Origin: Siphonodentalium dalli
Taxonomy: Eukaryota > Mollusca > Scaphopoda > Gadilida > Siphonodentaliidae
Reading direction: 5' to 3'
Assembly (NCBI GenBank): GCA_032622095.1
Contig: CP136069.1
Location: 16,600,450 to 16,664,449, forward strand
Length of the DNA stretch: 64,000 bases
Shown here: piece after piece, positions 25,333 through 40,300 of the stretch
Layout: every line of letters starts with the position of its first letter
Position numbering within the stretch: position 1 is the stretch's first letter
Notes under the pieces: generated by a model
Database searches by the model: none
Seen by the model: the letters and a program-made list of their open reading frames with translations, nothing else
Told to the model about the DNA's origin: nothing
Made by a program: the position numbers and the translations under genes

Positions 25333-28300
25333 CCTCCACCGATCTCCCGTTGTAGCCGGATATTTTATGGCATATTGCTATTGACTTTTGGTACATGTAT
25401 GAATTAAACAGATCATATAAGCCCTACTAACGGAAATCCTGACAGTGACTGGACAAACCTGTTTCATGTGGATAAACTTCATCCCGTTGTGGTTGATGAC
25501 TAAAGAAAAAATTCACATCCAAACTAAGATGATGTCATGGAGATACAGGGATTTTAGTATCTTATAATGAAATGGAGAAAAAAACTGTTACATGTGGATA
25601 TTGATGCTGCCTCGTGAGCATACTAAATATCATACATGTACAACATTACCTACGATGACTGAGATCCAAAGTTGTTTTGTGATACCATAATATATGAGCA
25701 GCGGATGCTCGTATCCCAGTCCTATAGTAGAGGCACCCCTGTCTTGGACTTCGGTAGTGGAAACTTCACTAATGATCGATGTCCAGAGCAGTTTACCTTG
25801 TGGCAGTTTACAGATGTCAAGATAAAGGTAACACAAACAAGAGGTGTGCACTCGAGTGCTAGCATACCCCCACTGTGGCAAATTCAACCCGCATTATCCG
25901 TAAACTCAACCAAAAAGATTTTTAACTTTAAAGAAAAATTCGGACTAATGATATTGATATGGTGTCACAAGAAGCTTGTACAGAAATAATTATTGAAATC
26001 GGTTCATATTTGTTAAAGTTATTAAGTCAGACAGAATTTTCTAAGTCAAAATAAGTCGAAAAAGAGGCGTAACTTGAAAAACAAAGTCGCAATTAGCATC
26101 ATGCGGAGAGAAATCGGTTCATAGTTGTTCCAGTTATGAGGTCGGACGGACGGACGGACGGACAAACGGACGGAGAAAACGTGATGGACGGACGGACGCA
26201 GTCAATCCAGTATACCCCCCATTTTCTTCGAAAGTGGGGGTATAATAATATAATACAACAGCCTAGCACACCTTGGATTAACCCCCTTTATATGAATTTG
26301 TTTAGGTTCATGGTGCCCATGTCCATTGTAGGCAATATCAGTTGTAGACAAGTCAGAATGGAGATATATAGATAAATTAAAAACATGGTAACCCACCAGA
26401 CAAAACGTATAGTGAATGACTTCCAACAATATGTCCATGGTAATTTAATCAAAGGGCCATAACTCTCATGAACATTGGCAGGCGGAAATCCAAATTCTAA
26501 CTTAACCTGTATTTTGTCATATTAAATATATATACAAAAACGATATTGCATCCAGTTAAGATCATACAAACATGATTGAGATCCAAAGTTGATGCAAATA
26601 CATTTTCACCCTAAGGGCCATAACTGCAACAAATTAATGGAAGATACCTGATGGATGGATGAAACCCATTTCATGTGGATAGCCCTTCCCTCTTGATTGT
26701 TCATAAGCATATCAGAAATCACTGAAATCTGATGGATGGATGGAACCCATTTCATGTGGATAGCCCTTCCCTCTTGATTGTTCATAAGCATATCAGAAAT
26801 CACTGAAATCTGATGGATGGATGGAACCCATTTCATGTGGATAGCCCTTCCCTCTTGATGGTTCATAAGCATATCAGAAATCACTGAAATCTGATGGATG
26901 GATGGAACCCATTTCATGTGGATAGCCCTTCCCTCTTGATGGTTCATAGGCATATCAGAAATCACTGAAATCTGATGGATGGATGGAACCCATTTCATGT
27001 GGATAGCCCTTCCCTCTTGATGGTTCATAAGCATATCAGAAATCACTGAAATCTGATGGATGGATGGAACCCATTTCATGTGGATAGCCCTTCCCTCTTG
27101 ATGGTTCATAAGCATATCAGAAATCACTGAAATCTGATGAATGGATGGAACCCATTTCATGTGGATAGCCCTTCCCTCTTGATGGTTCATAAGCATATCA
27201 GAAATCACTGAAATCTGATGAATGGATGGAACCCATTTCATGTGGATAGCCCTTCCCTCTTGATGGTTCATAAGCATATCAGAAATCACTGAAATCTGAT
27301 GGATGGATGGAACTAATTTCTTTTTGTTTGCATATGTTGCTATGATTGCTTCTTCTCAGCTGAATCTTTTTCCAAATACCATTATTTTTTCTTTGGGGTT
27401 CGATTCGAAGGGCAATTAATAGGATTGACATATTGTTTAATATATCTCATACCATTCATTTTAACAATGGGATGAATTGCTGGAAACTATCTAAAAAGTT
27501 CCAGCAAGAAACCTCTACCTCTTTCCTTTGATAACATGCTTACATTTTGAGTTGGTCTCTTATTGGTATGACATTCGTTGGTATATCACTGTCAGCTAAC
27601 CCCAGCTTTAGCGCCCATCTTGCTGCCTCTTCCACCTCATTATAGGATGTTAGGCTCTCAACTAATTCCTGCTGCAGAACGTCATTATCACTGATGGTAC
27701 CCTGAAATAATGAACAATGACTTAGGCAAGCCTGCAAATAGTGTGTCTGTCATTTGCAGAATGAGGTCCCGAGAGGGTGAATTTATCTTCTAGGAACTAT
27801 CTATAGTCTCAAATTAACATTGTTTTCAGTTACTTTTTCTCTTCTCTTTCAGTTTCTATATCCCCTAATTTGCAGAAGATAAAATGCACAATCAAGGTGA
27901 CTAATGAGTGAACATCACCATCTTCAACTAGGGTACTCCAATTTGATCCTAGGTCTCCCATAGTAGTTGAGGCAAAGTAGAACAGGTTCCCAGAGGGTGA
28001 CTTTGGTGAAATTAGCACACTGTGGGATAGCGTCACTAAATTCACCCTCTGGGTACCTCATTCTGTGAATGTCAGACACACTATATGAGGCTCTCATCAC
28101 ATATCCCCTGCAATTGTGTTTTTTTTTTACTTAGTGTTATCAATAGAAATATAGCTTAGGCACTGTGTTGTTGTGCGGATATGTCTCGCACAACACTGTG
28201 TAATGCCGGTTAGTATATCAGATGCATGATGACTAAAATGGAGTGCTTCAAAAGTTTCTATCCCCCGCCAAAGCCCACTACTCTCGTGTCTGGAATAAAA

Positions 28301-31300
28301 GTGCAGTCTGGAATATAAGTGCAGGGTGGAAAAACCGACCAGAATTAATATAAGTGCAGGGTGGAAAAACCGACCAGAATTAATATAAGTGCAGGGTGGA
28401 AAAACCTACCAAAATTAATATAAGTGCAGGGTGGAAAAACCTACCAAAATTAATATAAGTGCAGGGTGGAAAAACCTACCAAAATTAATATAAGTGCAGG
28501 GTGGAAAAACCTACCAAAATTAATATAAGTGCAGGGTGGAAAAACCTACCAAAATTAATATAAGTGCAGGGTGGAAAAACCTACCAAAATTAATATAAGT
28601 GCAGGGTGGAAAAACCTACCAAAATTAATATAAGTGCAGGGTGGAAAAACCTACCAAAATTAATATAAGTGCAGGGTGGAAAAATCAACCAGAATTAATA
28701 TAAGTGCAGACTGGAATATAAGTGCAGGGTGGACATTTTCATCGAAATACAGGATTTAATAGCACAGTTTGTATTACCACGCCCCCCCCCTGGATTGCAT
28801 TGCTAATGTCGTACCTACATAATGACGTAGTGTCACGTGGCTCACGGGATTCCGGCACGTGGTTATCGATATTTCTGTATGACGTATGTGCGTGCAGTAA
28901 CAAGCATACTTCCATTAGTTAATTAGCGGAATCCCGGTTCCTGCATATTGATTTGTTTTGGTCCTTCACACGGCACATGGGCATGGCTGCGATTAAATAT
29001 ACCGATTAGGATCGGAATTTTATCCCCCGTGGTAATTCATAGCAAGCTCTGAATTGTGCTGCGTGATTTATCTTCAAAAATACTGCAAATGTATTTGTAA
29101 TCGAGAGCATTGCGCTCTGTATGTTTTAAATCCATGTTCCCACCGGCACCGGTGTTTTGGGAGTCCCGCGGAACTTCGACTCATTCAATCGGCTCCCTGT
29201 CAACAATATTACTATTCTGTTGACACTTACTAGCACCGTGCAGAGATTTTATAAACAACACTCAATCAAGATTTGTTGTGGGGAAAAACAAAATCGCTTG
29301 TCAAGACCTGTCTTCCAAAATCACAATATACAAAAATTAAATAAACGTGCAGACTGGAATAAGCTTCGTGCAGGGTGGAAAATCTTCCTAAATTTAATAA
29401 ACGTGCATGCACGTTTATTCCAGACACAAGAGTAATCCTTTAATTGGGGTCATGGGTAATCATGCTGTGTATATCATGTTTCTGAAAACACTACAGTCAT
29501 TTATATAAGAGATGACACTACCTGAGATTCATATACAGTAATGCCCTAAGTAACCGACTCCTTAACCACAGCAGAATTATGGGTAACTTTTCAGGATTTA
29601 GTCGGAAATATGGCTTGTTGCCATTCCCCGATAGCTTTCCAATGAATGGCAACAAGCCATATTTCCGACTAAATCCTGAAAAGTTACCCATAATTCCTCT
29701 GTGGTTAAGGAGTCGATTATTTAGAGCGTTACTGTACTTCTTAATGGTTATGGAATCAGGCCTTAAAATCCATCCATTTTCGCGAGAATCAAAGTTGATT
29801 CACAAGTTTGATGGTACGAGAATCAAAATTGAATAATGATATGCCACAAGTTGGGTGGGAGTGGTATATGGAGTTTTCACTCAATCCATATATTGGAGGT
29901 TGGTCGAAGGGCAGCCTTAAAATTTTTTTTGAAAATTCAATGCAATGAGAGCAAGTCTTGTGACTGCTTGTGCTTTCATTTTAACTTTTTCTCAGAAATG
30001 AATTTGGTCAATTTCTCAACAGTAATATCATACTTTAAGATCTTAAAAAAAGTTATCCCTCTCCAAGCCTTGAAATAGCGTGTCTGTCATTTGCAGAATG
30101 AGGTCTCCAGAGGGTGAATTTAGTGATGCTACCCCGCATAGCGGGCTAGCATCACCAAATTCACCCTCTGGGGACCTCATTCTGCTGAGGTGTAAGCAGA
30201 ATGAGGTCCCCAGAGGGTGAATTTGGTGATGCTAGCCCACTATGCGGGGTAGCGTCACTAAATTCACCCTCTGGGGACCTCATTCTGCAAATGACAGACA
30301 CCCTATTTCAAGGCGTGTCCCTCTCCCTGTATCTTCAGTTCAGTGAGTTGATGTGCATGTGACAGGAATGCAGAATTGCAATATGTATTGTACATGCATA
30401 GCTTTCAATATTGAAAGATTTATTGTTAGCCAAATAAAAGAAACACCCTGCAGTACGTATGATATGACTATCTTTCTGTAAGAATACAGAGATATGTTTG
30501 CGAGAATCATAGTTGATTCACATGTTTCACTTTTCAAGAATTGATTCTGATTCGCGTACAAATTATAAGCCCTGTGGAATTGCCCTTTTATATGTCAAAA
30601 TCCAGGGTTTCCGCTAGGGGGAAATTAATGAGTCCGTATTGGGGAAACACATAACGCAACGGGGCGACGATGGTTTGTCCCGTCGGGGCGAAAATTTTGT
30701 TATTTGACACTGAAAAGTAGCCATTTCCTTGCACCTGAGTGTCCCACAAAGGAATCCAATGCTACGTATTTTACGCAAGTCGATCATTTCCGTGGGTGCA
30801 TTAATTCTGTTGATGGTATCCAAATAATTAGTCATGTAATTACATACGTAAGACTGCCTGCTGATTGAAGACTATATAAATGAACGAGTAAATCATAAAC
30901 CTCCCTTCTTCTTCACACAGTTTTACTATGTGGGCAATGGCCACAGAGCATATGTAGATGACGTCATTTACGTCATCGATAGCAATGTAATGAAGGCTAA
31001 TATGAAAAGGAAATAACATTTACGTCATCGATAGCAATGTAATGAAGGCTAATATGAAAAGGAAATAACATTTACGTCATTGATAGCAATGTAATGAAGG
31101 CTAATATGAAAAGGAAATAACATTTACGTCATCGATAGCAATGCAATGAAGGCTAATATGAAAAGGAAATAACATTTACGTCATCAATAGCAATGTAATG
31201 AAGGCTAATATGAAAAGGAAATAACATTTACGTCATCGATAGCAATGTAATGAAGGCTAATATGAAAAGGAAATAACATTTACGTCATCGATAGCAATGC

Positions 31301-34300
31301 AATGAAGCTAATATGAAAAGGAAATAACATTTTGGTAATAGCTCGCTGGACAAGTGATTGATACACCATTTATTTCCCGACAGTTTAGAGCTATTTCACT
31401 GTAGAGTGTATATATACACTAATGCCCTGATTAATCGACTCCTTAACCACAGCAGAATTATGGGTAACTTTTCAGGATTTAGTCGGAAATATGGCTTCGG
31501 GGAGAGCTTTCCGATGAATGGCAACAAGCCATATTTCCGACTAAATCCTGAAAAGTTACCCATAATTATTCTGTGTTTAAGGAGTCAATTACTTAGGGCA
31601 TTACAGCAGAATTATGGGTAACTTTTCAGTATTTAGTCGGAAATATGGCTTGTTGCCATTCATCGGAAAGCTCTCGTGGAAAGCTAGATGAATGGCAATA
31701 AGCCATATTTCTGACTAAATCATGAAAAGTTACCCATAATTCTTCTGTGGTTAAGGAGTCGATTACTTAGGGCATTACTGTAATAAAAAGGATTATCAAG
31801 CAAAGGTATTGGCAATTCTTTTTCCAGAGATAAATTGTTTTCTATGTCTCCTGTAAAATTTAAATTTTGAAGGATACAGCCCATCTATGATATATTCTTC
31901 AGCCCAATGCTAGAAGGGACGTGACGACAGTCAGGCGGGTTCTCCCTTCCAAATTTGGTGAAACGTTTCAACATATATTTCATGCTTGGTACATAATCAG
32001 TTGAAATGCCCAACAGTATAACTGTTACTCAGTACATTAGTTTGATCTGGTAATCTCGGGTATTCAGTTCACAATCTCAGGTATTCAGTTCATAATCTCA
32101 GATATTCAGTTCACAATCTCAAATATTCAGTTCACATCTCATACTCAGTTCACAATCTCAGGTATTCAGTTCACAATCTCAGGTATTCATGTTAGTTAGT
32201 TCACACTTACCATCACCATTTCTGCAAAGCTGTCTGGGCTCATAGATTTCTGGATGCGAAAAAGAAGAACATAAATTGTGGCAGATTAATGATGGTATTG
32301 ACATTTTTAATAAACATCCATTACCCTGCAGGGAGCCCCACACATATATAGAAGCATATAGAAGAGTGGCGTCTGCTCATGTTTGTCTGGGGCTCTGTAT
32401 GGGTGAAATATAAAATTGTTAAAGAATACAAGAACAAATTATTAAAATTGTAAAAAATTGTTAGGCCAATGCATTCTCTTATATATGCGAGGCGACCTAT
32501 GGTCGACTCGCATATATAAGAGAATGCATTGGCACAGGGTAAAAAAAATAAACAGAGGAATAAAACCTTTAAAAATATGTTCACTTTGTCAAACTTTGAA
32601 AGACAATTTTAAATCATTCATTGAAAGTTTAAAATAAATTTTGTGAACTTAGAAAATAGATATAGCAATTCAATGGAACAACCTAAGCAGAAACAAGAGC
32701 ACGCTGTCGGGGCGTGGCATATTAAGCCCATTTCTGGAGTAGAGTGGGGCAAGGTTTAATTCATTTTTTTGAAACCTTTGACTTAAGACGAAATAATAAA
32801 AAAAATAAAATCTAAGTTGAAAAATAGGGCATAACTCAGTCAAAATCATGCGGACGAAACCCATATTTTAACTTGATCTGTATTTAGGGGTGGTAAACTA
32901 ATGTACCAAATTTGGTTCAGTTCACTTGATTCAAACTAAAGTTATCATCCGGAAACTGCAAATCAGTTAAAATCTAAGTTAACTAAGAAACCCATATTTA
33001 AACTTGATCTGTATCTTGGTGTGGCAAACTAACGTACCAAATTTGGTTCAGTTCACTCAATTCAATCTAAAGTTATCATCCGGAAACCAAAAGCGGACAG
33101 AGGGACGGCAGACGGACAACCCATTTACATAATATGACCGTTTTTTCAAATGGGTGTATAAAAATAGAATATCCAGTTTGACTTACATTGACTACAGATT
33201 ATATTTGACTCTGAATCGTAGTGTTGTCCGAAAAACAAAAACTAAAGAAGATAAACGAACATTTGTCATATCTTCAACAATTCCAGCAAGTGTCATTTGT
33301 ACTATCAAATACATGCAACGAACACAGATGCATGATAAAAAATTTGGTTCAGTTCACTCGATTCAATCTAAAGTTATCATCCGGAAACCAAAAGCGAACG
33401 TACGACGGACGGACGGACAACCCATTTACATAATACGACCGTTTATTCAAAAAGGTGTATAAAAACTACTGAGAACAAGAATCCATCGAGTTGATGTACA
33501 GTAATGCCCTACATAATCGACTCCTTAACCACAGCAGAATTATGGGTAACTTTTCAGGATTTAGTCAGAAATATGGCTTGTTGCCATTCATTGGAATGCT
33601 CTCAGTGAGAGCTTTCCGATGAATGGCAACACGCCATATTTACGACTAAATCCTGAAAAATGACCCATAATTCTGCTGTGGTTAAGGAGTCAATTATTTA
33701 GGGCATTACTGCAGCTATGCTAATCAAGTGCCAGGATTGATAATGCATGAATCATAACTGGCTATCAAACACACCACTGTTGAGGAAGACGCAATCCGAC
33801 CTCGCCAAGTTATTCTGCTATTGTGATCGAAATTCATAAAAATTAACTAATTAAGGGCCGTAACTCAGCTCAAAATAAGCAGACCTGGTCAGTTTTCATA
33901 CTCTAAAACATTTATCTGAAGATACAGTAATGCCCTAAATAATTGACTCCTTAACTACAGCAGAATTATGGGTAATTTTTCAGACGGAAATATGGCTTGT
34001 TGCCATTCACCGGAAAGTTCTTACTGAGAGCTTTCCGATGAATGGCATTTCAATGAATGAATTTGTTGAAATATTAAAATATTATGGTTAGTTAATTGGA
34101 GTTTAATGTCACTTTCAACAGCTATGGTCATATCGTGACATAAATAAGAAGAGACCTGAATTCAGGTTACAGCCTTAATTTTTTTACTCTTCCCACTGTT
34201 AGAAGACTTCTACTTCAGGCAGTGACTACTGTGGTTCTATTTATACTCCATGGCAGAACACTGAACTATTATGGAATTGAATTATAATCAAAGGGAACAC

Positions 34301-37300
34301 AGTTATTGGAATTCTCACCTCTATAAATCGTTTATATAGGAGATACCTAACAGCCCCGGCTGCTCTCGCATTTGTTATATTTGGACACAGATCTGAAAAA
34401 TATCAAAAATCTTTCTGATATATGTCTCTAAAAATGGAATTCACAATTCCTAACAACAGAATTTAAGAGAACCTGTCACTAAAAATAAAACTCAAATTTC
34501 TTAAAAATAAGATCTAAGAAAATCTGTCCCTAAATATGGAATTCAAAATTACTAAACAAAAGAGTTAAGACAGATCCATAATATTCATGCCTCTGTCAGG
34601 CCACAGGTCTTTAACCCTTTGAGTGCCAGGGGCCGATCTCATCGGCCCTAAACCTATAAAATAAGTCTGTTAAAGAATATAAGAATAAACTATTAAAATT
34701 GTAAAAAAAAAAAAAAAAAGGCCAATGTTAGGCCAATGCATTCTCTTATATATGCGAGGCGACCTATGGTCGACTCGCATATATAAGAGAATACATTGGC
34801 ACAGGGTATATGGGTTGATACAAAAATCGACCTGGCACTCAAAGGGTTAAATTGTAGAATGAGGTTGCCAGAGGGAGAGTTTAGTGACCTCAAACAGCAG
34901 GTTGGAATCACTAAATTCACCATCTGTGGACCTCATTCTGCTTAGGCATAATCTTCTCTGGAAGGTATCTTTGTTATCAAAAGTTTTTTTATGTTCTTTA
35001 GAAACTTTAGAATGTTTCTTTTCCTTTTTTAGTTTCTCTATATCTCCAATTTTGCAGATCAATGCATAATCGAGGTGCCCAATGGGTGAACATTAGGGCT
35101 GGACGATATTAACGAAAATAAAAACCGCGATTTTTGGAAATTAAAACCGCGGTTAACGATATAATCGCGGTTTTTTTAAACATCAGATACTAGTAACTTA
35201 AACAGTTTCTCACTGTTCGCTAGAATCACATCATTGTCATTAATTTTGACAAGTTGACGTCAATAATAACATACACAACCTTTCAACCAGTGACAACCTC
35301 ATGCTCGATCGATATTTGGAATGAAAAGTTAATTCACCGGTTAAATTCCGCTATTCGGACAATTTCTTTCCGGTGACTTGACAAATTCTGGTATATACCG
35401 ATAATTAATAAAACCATTATCTACATGTAGTCTATGCCAAAACTAAAAGTGTTCTATACTATACACTATCCTTTTCTAACTCGGTATATTCAACTATGTT
35501 GAGCAAATACATTGTTGCCGATGACACTTGCGTCGCTTGACAAATGGAATATGGTTTACCGTCAAGACAAATTTTAGCGAAGTCCACACACACGTAGTAC
35601 ATAACTTTTGGAATTCGGCCAAGCAAGGACACCATGTATTTTGGGCGGGTTTGAAGCCCTAATTCTATAATATTGGTTTTAACCAATCGCCGTGAGTGGT
35701 TTCTTCTAGACGAGAAGGGGGCGGTATCTTCGCTCATTTACTATTTTGATTGACGGTGCATGTGCATCATTGTACTGAAGGAAGAGGCATGGCAAAACTG
35801 ACATTCATATTGATCTATCACCCGATCAGTCGTCAATTCATTTGGTGAATTCTCTTGTAATAAAAAGTACGCAGGGAAGTCGGAGCGTTTGTGTAATATT
35901 GTGAGCGAAAGGGGGACGTATTCGGGGTTTTCATATCCCCCTAATTTTGTTAGTCGTCCTAAACGTTGTTTACTATGATTTATATTGAATATTGAAAAAG
36001 TCAGGACACGGGGATTTAGTTGGAATTTAAAACTTAAATAACTCGATTTAGGCTTGAGTTAAACTATTTGTTTGTATACGCTTATGATGGTCTGGCACCC
36101 TCTAATTGCCGACGATATTACGATTATTTTAGTTTAGACGATATTACTGACGATATTGAAATATTAACCGGGTATTGACGATTAATCGGGAAACCGCCCA
36201 GCACTAGTGAACATCAGACCTGTTAAGTTTTGAAAATGGCAATGTTCAGATAATAAGTTCAACAAATGACCATAGTATTATCTAACATTTCCTAAGGTAG
36301 AAATACACGATTTCCAGCAATTTTGCCAACTTGGGAGTGGGTACCGTACTTCAAATCAATGCATCATTATCTTTGGCATTGGTCCCAATAAGGGATGTTT
36401 TATTTTCAACAGAAATTTTAGGTGTATCATTGTCTGTACTTTAGCTTCTCCATACACTTTGTCATTGAGTTATGTCCCTTGGTTTGAATACACAAAGCTC
36501 TCAATTTTACCCATTTTTTTTACTCAAATTGGTCATTTTCAACCCAAAACAGACCATAATAGGACGAATGTCAGTAAATAAGATTCTTACACCTGATAGA
36601 GCTATGTTAGAGCTGAGAAATATTTGAAAAAAAGTTATCGTATTTTCCTGTAACCAATAACACAGAGTTGGCCTTTACTGAATACGAAAACCCTGTTGCG
36701 TATCCAAATTTTTCACTTTTTTGAGAACTTTCCCAGTTTTGTAAAATAAATAAACCTTCAAACCAGTAATGACACAGTTAACACAGGCTACACTGGCTGT
36801 TATGCCCCCCAGATACTTATTTTTCATTTTTTCAGACCCCCTACAACCCGTGAAATCGTGTACTGCTACCTAAGGAACTACTTGTCAATGAGTATTTAGT
36901 AAAGATTGGATTAATGCCAAGCCTGATTATAGTGTGTCTGTCATTTGCAGAATGAGGTCCCTAGAGGGTAATTTAGTGATGCTATCCCTCACAGCGGGTT
37001 AACATCACTAAATTCACCCTCGGTGGACCTCATTCTGCTTAGGCCTGATCTTCTGGGAAGTATCTATAGTCTAAAATGAACATTGTTTTTTAATTACTTT
37101 TTCCCTTTTGGGAAGTTTCTATATCCCCTAATTTACAGAAGATAAAATTCATAATCGAGGCGACTAATGGGTGAACATTACCAACTTCAACTGGGGAACT
37201 TCAACCTGATGATAGGTCTCCCATATCAGTTGAGGCCTAAGCAGAATGAGGTCCCCAGAGGGTGAATTTGGTGACTCTAGCCCACCATGCAGGATAGCGT

Positions 37301-40300
37301 CAATAAATTCACCCTCTGGGGACCTCATTCTGTAAACGACAGATACACCATAATCAGGCTTGGTCAATGCAACTTACCCTGAGGAATGTCATAGAGTTTC
37401 ATCAGTCTTATGGCTAATTTGCTCAATATCTTTTTCTTCATCTTCTCCTTTTTCACATTTGGAACTTTAGTTTGACTGGAAAAAAAATAGTGCAACATGA
37501 ATTAAATTTGTGGTGTATAATTGGATGATAATCGGGAGACATTAATTAAGACATTACTGTATAAATGCAGTTTGTTTATTTATTTCGGGTTTAACCTTGT
37601 TTTACCCACTAGGCCATATCACGACATTGTCAGTTTTACCGGAGAGGGAAAGACTGCAAAGAAGGTTAATTTAATTGTTAAATAACTCCACTGTAGAAAC
37701 TACTGTATCTCAGGTGCGAATGCTACAAAGATGCTATATATTAACCATTGGATAACTGAACACTGAGAATGGTTAGGTAAACAATTCCTCTCTGCCTGGG
37801 GTCACAACCTCAGTTTTGATAGATATGGCCATAATAGTACCTGCTCTCCCATGGTGATTCCATAGAAGCGAAGTGACCTAGGCTATACATATGTGTATAT
37901 GAGATATACTAATCGACTTTTCATACCAATCTAAAAATAGATTGAACTTACCAAGGATAGAATAATTTATTCAAAACTCAAAGGTCAGCCGAGTCCAAAA
38001 AAATTTTGTTGGCAATGGCCACCATTTTGTATTGATTACTGCTGCCTCGAAATATGTAATTGGGCAAAATGCTCCAGGGCAAAAATAAAAAACTATGTTC
38101 CAGTAAATGTTAGCTATACTTCATCCTACGTAGGAACATCAACGCTGGGTGAAGGTCGCTTAAGGTGACATCATTGGTGCTACCGTATATAAATGATACT
38201 GACATTAAGAACTGGCTATCATATTCTACAACGTAGCCTATACTATAGGGCGTATTTAGTCGGAACATTAACATTTTATAGTGACACCGCTCGGCACCGG
38301 TTTATTGGTGATCACGTGACTAAACGAAATAATCTCGAACGCAGATATTAAATTTAAAACCTGTATAAATGATCGTGTATCTAATCATTATCCACCACAT
38401 AGGTCTAACAAGAGGTGTGCACTCGAGTGCAAGCATACCCCCACCGTGGCAAATTCAACCCGCATTATCCGTAAACTCAACCAAAAAGATTTTTAACTTT
38501 AAAGAAAAATTCGGACTAATCATATCGATATGGTGTCACAAGAAGCTGGTACAGAAAAAATTATTCAAATCGGTTCATATTTGTTAAAGTTATTAAGTCA
38601 GACAGAATTTTCTAAGTCAAAATAAGTCGAAAATGAGGTGTAATATTACGAAAAACAGTCTGAGCCAATCCCTAGCTGCATCATGTAGAGAGACCGTCCT
38701 AAGGAGATTGCATACAAAAAATTATTGAAATCGGTTCATAGTTGTTCGAGTTATGAGGTCGGACGGACGGACGGACGGACGCAGTCAATCCAGTATACCC
38801 CCCATTTTATTTCGTAACGACTTATTCAAACCAGATACCATTAGGATTCCAATCCAGCGTGTCCCTTTAAATCGCAATATATAAATAGAAGCACCTTTTC
38901 GTTTTGCGCATGCGCAACGAAACTTCTAGATTCTAACTCTCGTGAGATTCCACGAGACATACCATCTTCAATTTCGGCGTCCGCCATTAAACATCGCAAT
39001 TTGACTTGCTCCGTTATTTTGAACGGAATTAGTGTGTTTAACACGCTATTCAGGAATGGAACTAACTCCGAACTGCTTTAAACGTGACAATAATGAACAA
39101 ACGTTCGCGACAGTTCGTCGTCACAGCAAACTTCAGATTTGAACGATGAAATTCTCCCTTCATTTCCGGCTTCAAAATCAAAGATGAAACTTGAAGTTGA
39201 AACGTGTTTTTAAAAGAGTTAACGACCGTTTCACGACAGTTAATTGTCACAGCAATCTTTCGATTGAAACATGAAGTCTCATCTTGGAGATGACATGAAC
39301 ACGAGTCCTGACTCAATCGGGGAAGACCCGGTATATGAGTACGACTCTAAGCAGAATGATGTCTGATGAAATGACAATTCTGTAATTTCGGACTCTACTA
39401 CAAATTCCTTTGCAATTTGCAAGTCCCAGTGTATAAATCATCACCATGTTTATCAACAGATGATTCGCTAGTTGTATGGTGCAACTGTCGGAGGATAATG
39501 CAGACACTGACATTTGTCCAGATGTACCAATCTGTCATAATTCCACTCATTACGTGCATACAAAGTTTTGAGGCATTCATGTAGACCTGACAAAACTACT
39601 ATTTCTGTGACTTCGTACAATGACAATTCTGTTGCATTTAATTTTCCGCGCATGGGTCATGACACAGAAGAATTTCGGACAGTGCCTACTCTCAATCGTT
39701 TGAAGAGAATGGGGTACTTCTATCACTTTATTGATATTGTTCGGTTGAGCCGATGACTTTCGACATCCAACAGAACCCACATGAAGAGATACTGATCACT
39801 TCTACTGACATCAGGTACGTAGTTAACTTTTGGAATGTATGATTTCTCGAGATCGCCAGAGGATGACTGTGGTCATCAGGTCAAGGTCATTTAGTATGTC
39901 TAATACGGCTGGGGCTCTCTGACACAAGGTGTGTCAATATGCCGAGCTCTGTCAGATACTGAACTTGATGACGTCGTTAAACGTCAATGCTTCTAACCTT
40001 CCAATATCTGCGAGTATTTTTATGAAGGTTACCGTACTTTGTAACATCATAATCGTATTCTAGGCACCAGTAATATTTCAATACACGTCTAGATTCATTT
40101 CTTATCAACATAGGAAAAGGTTAACTCAAGGTACTGAACACTCTGACCTGGGGTTACTGATTAGAATTCCTCGATTTCTTGAACCTGACCAACTCGAATG
40201 AACATCGACATTGATGGCACGGAAAATTCACAATAGAACCAGTTACGTCTCTCTCAACTGGGTTTTACCGTCCGCGGTTCCCAGTCAAACTAACTGGACA

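Noticed and set aside
25630-25887. Minus-strand frame as an EXD3 exon between exons 7 and 8
   Set aside because: The family has no extra block there, and the frame runs into a tailed repeat element at one end.
26606-27289. 227-codon frame as an additional EXD3 exon
   Set aside because: Entry in phase 2 from exon 7 meets a stop with either possible acceptor; exons 7 and 8 already join directly in phase.
35459-35737. Possible hAT transposase fragment in the element at 35094-36206
   Set aside because: No BED finger, RNase H-like or dimerisation motif could be seen in the 92 codons; the element class rests on its ends and TSD only.
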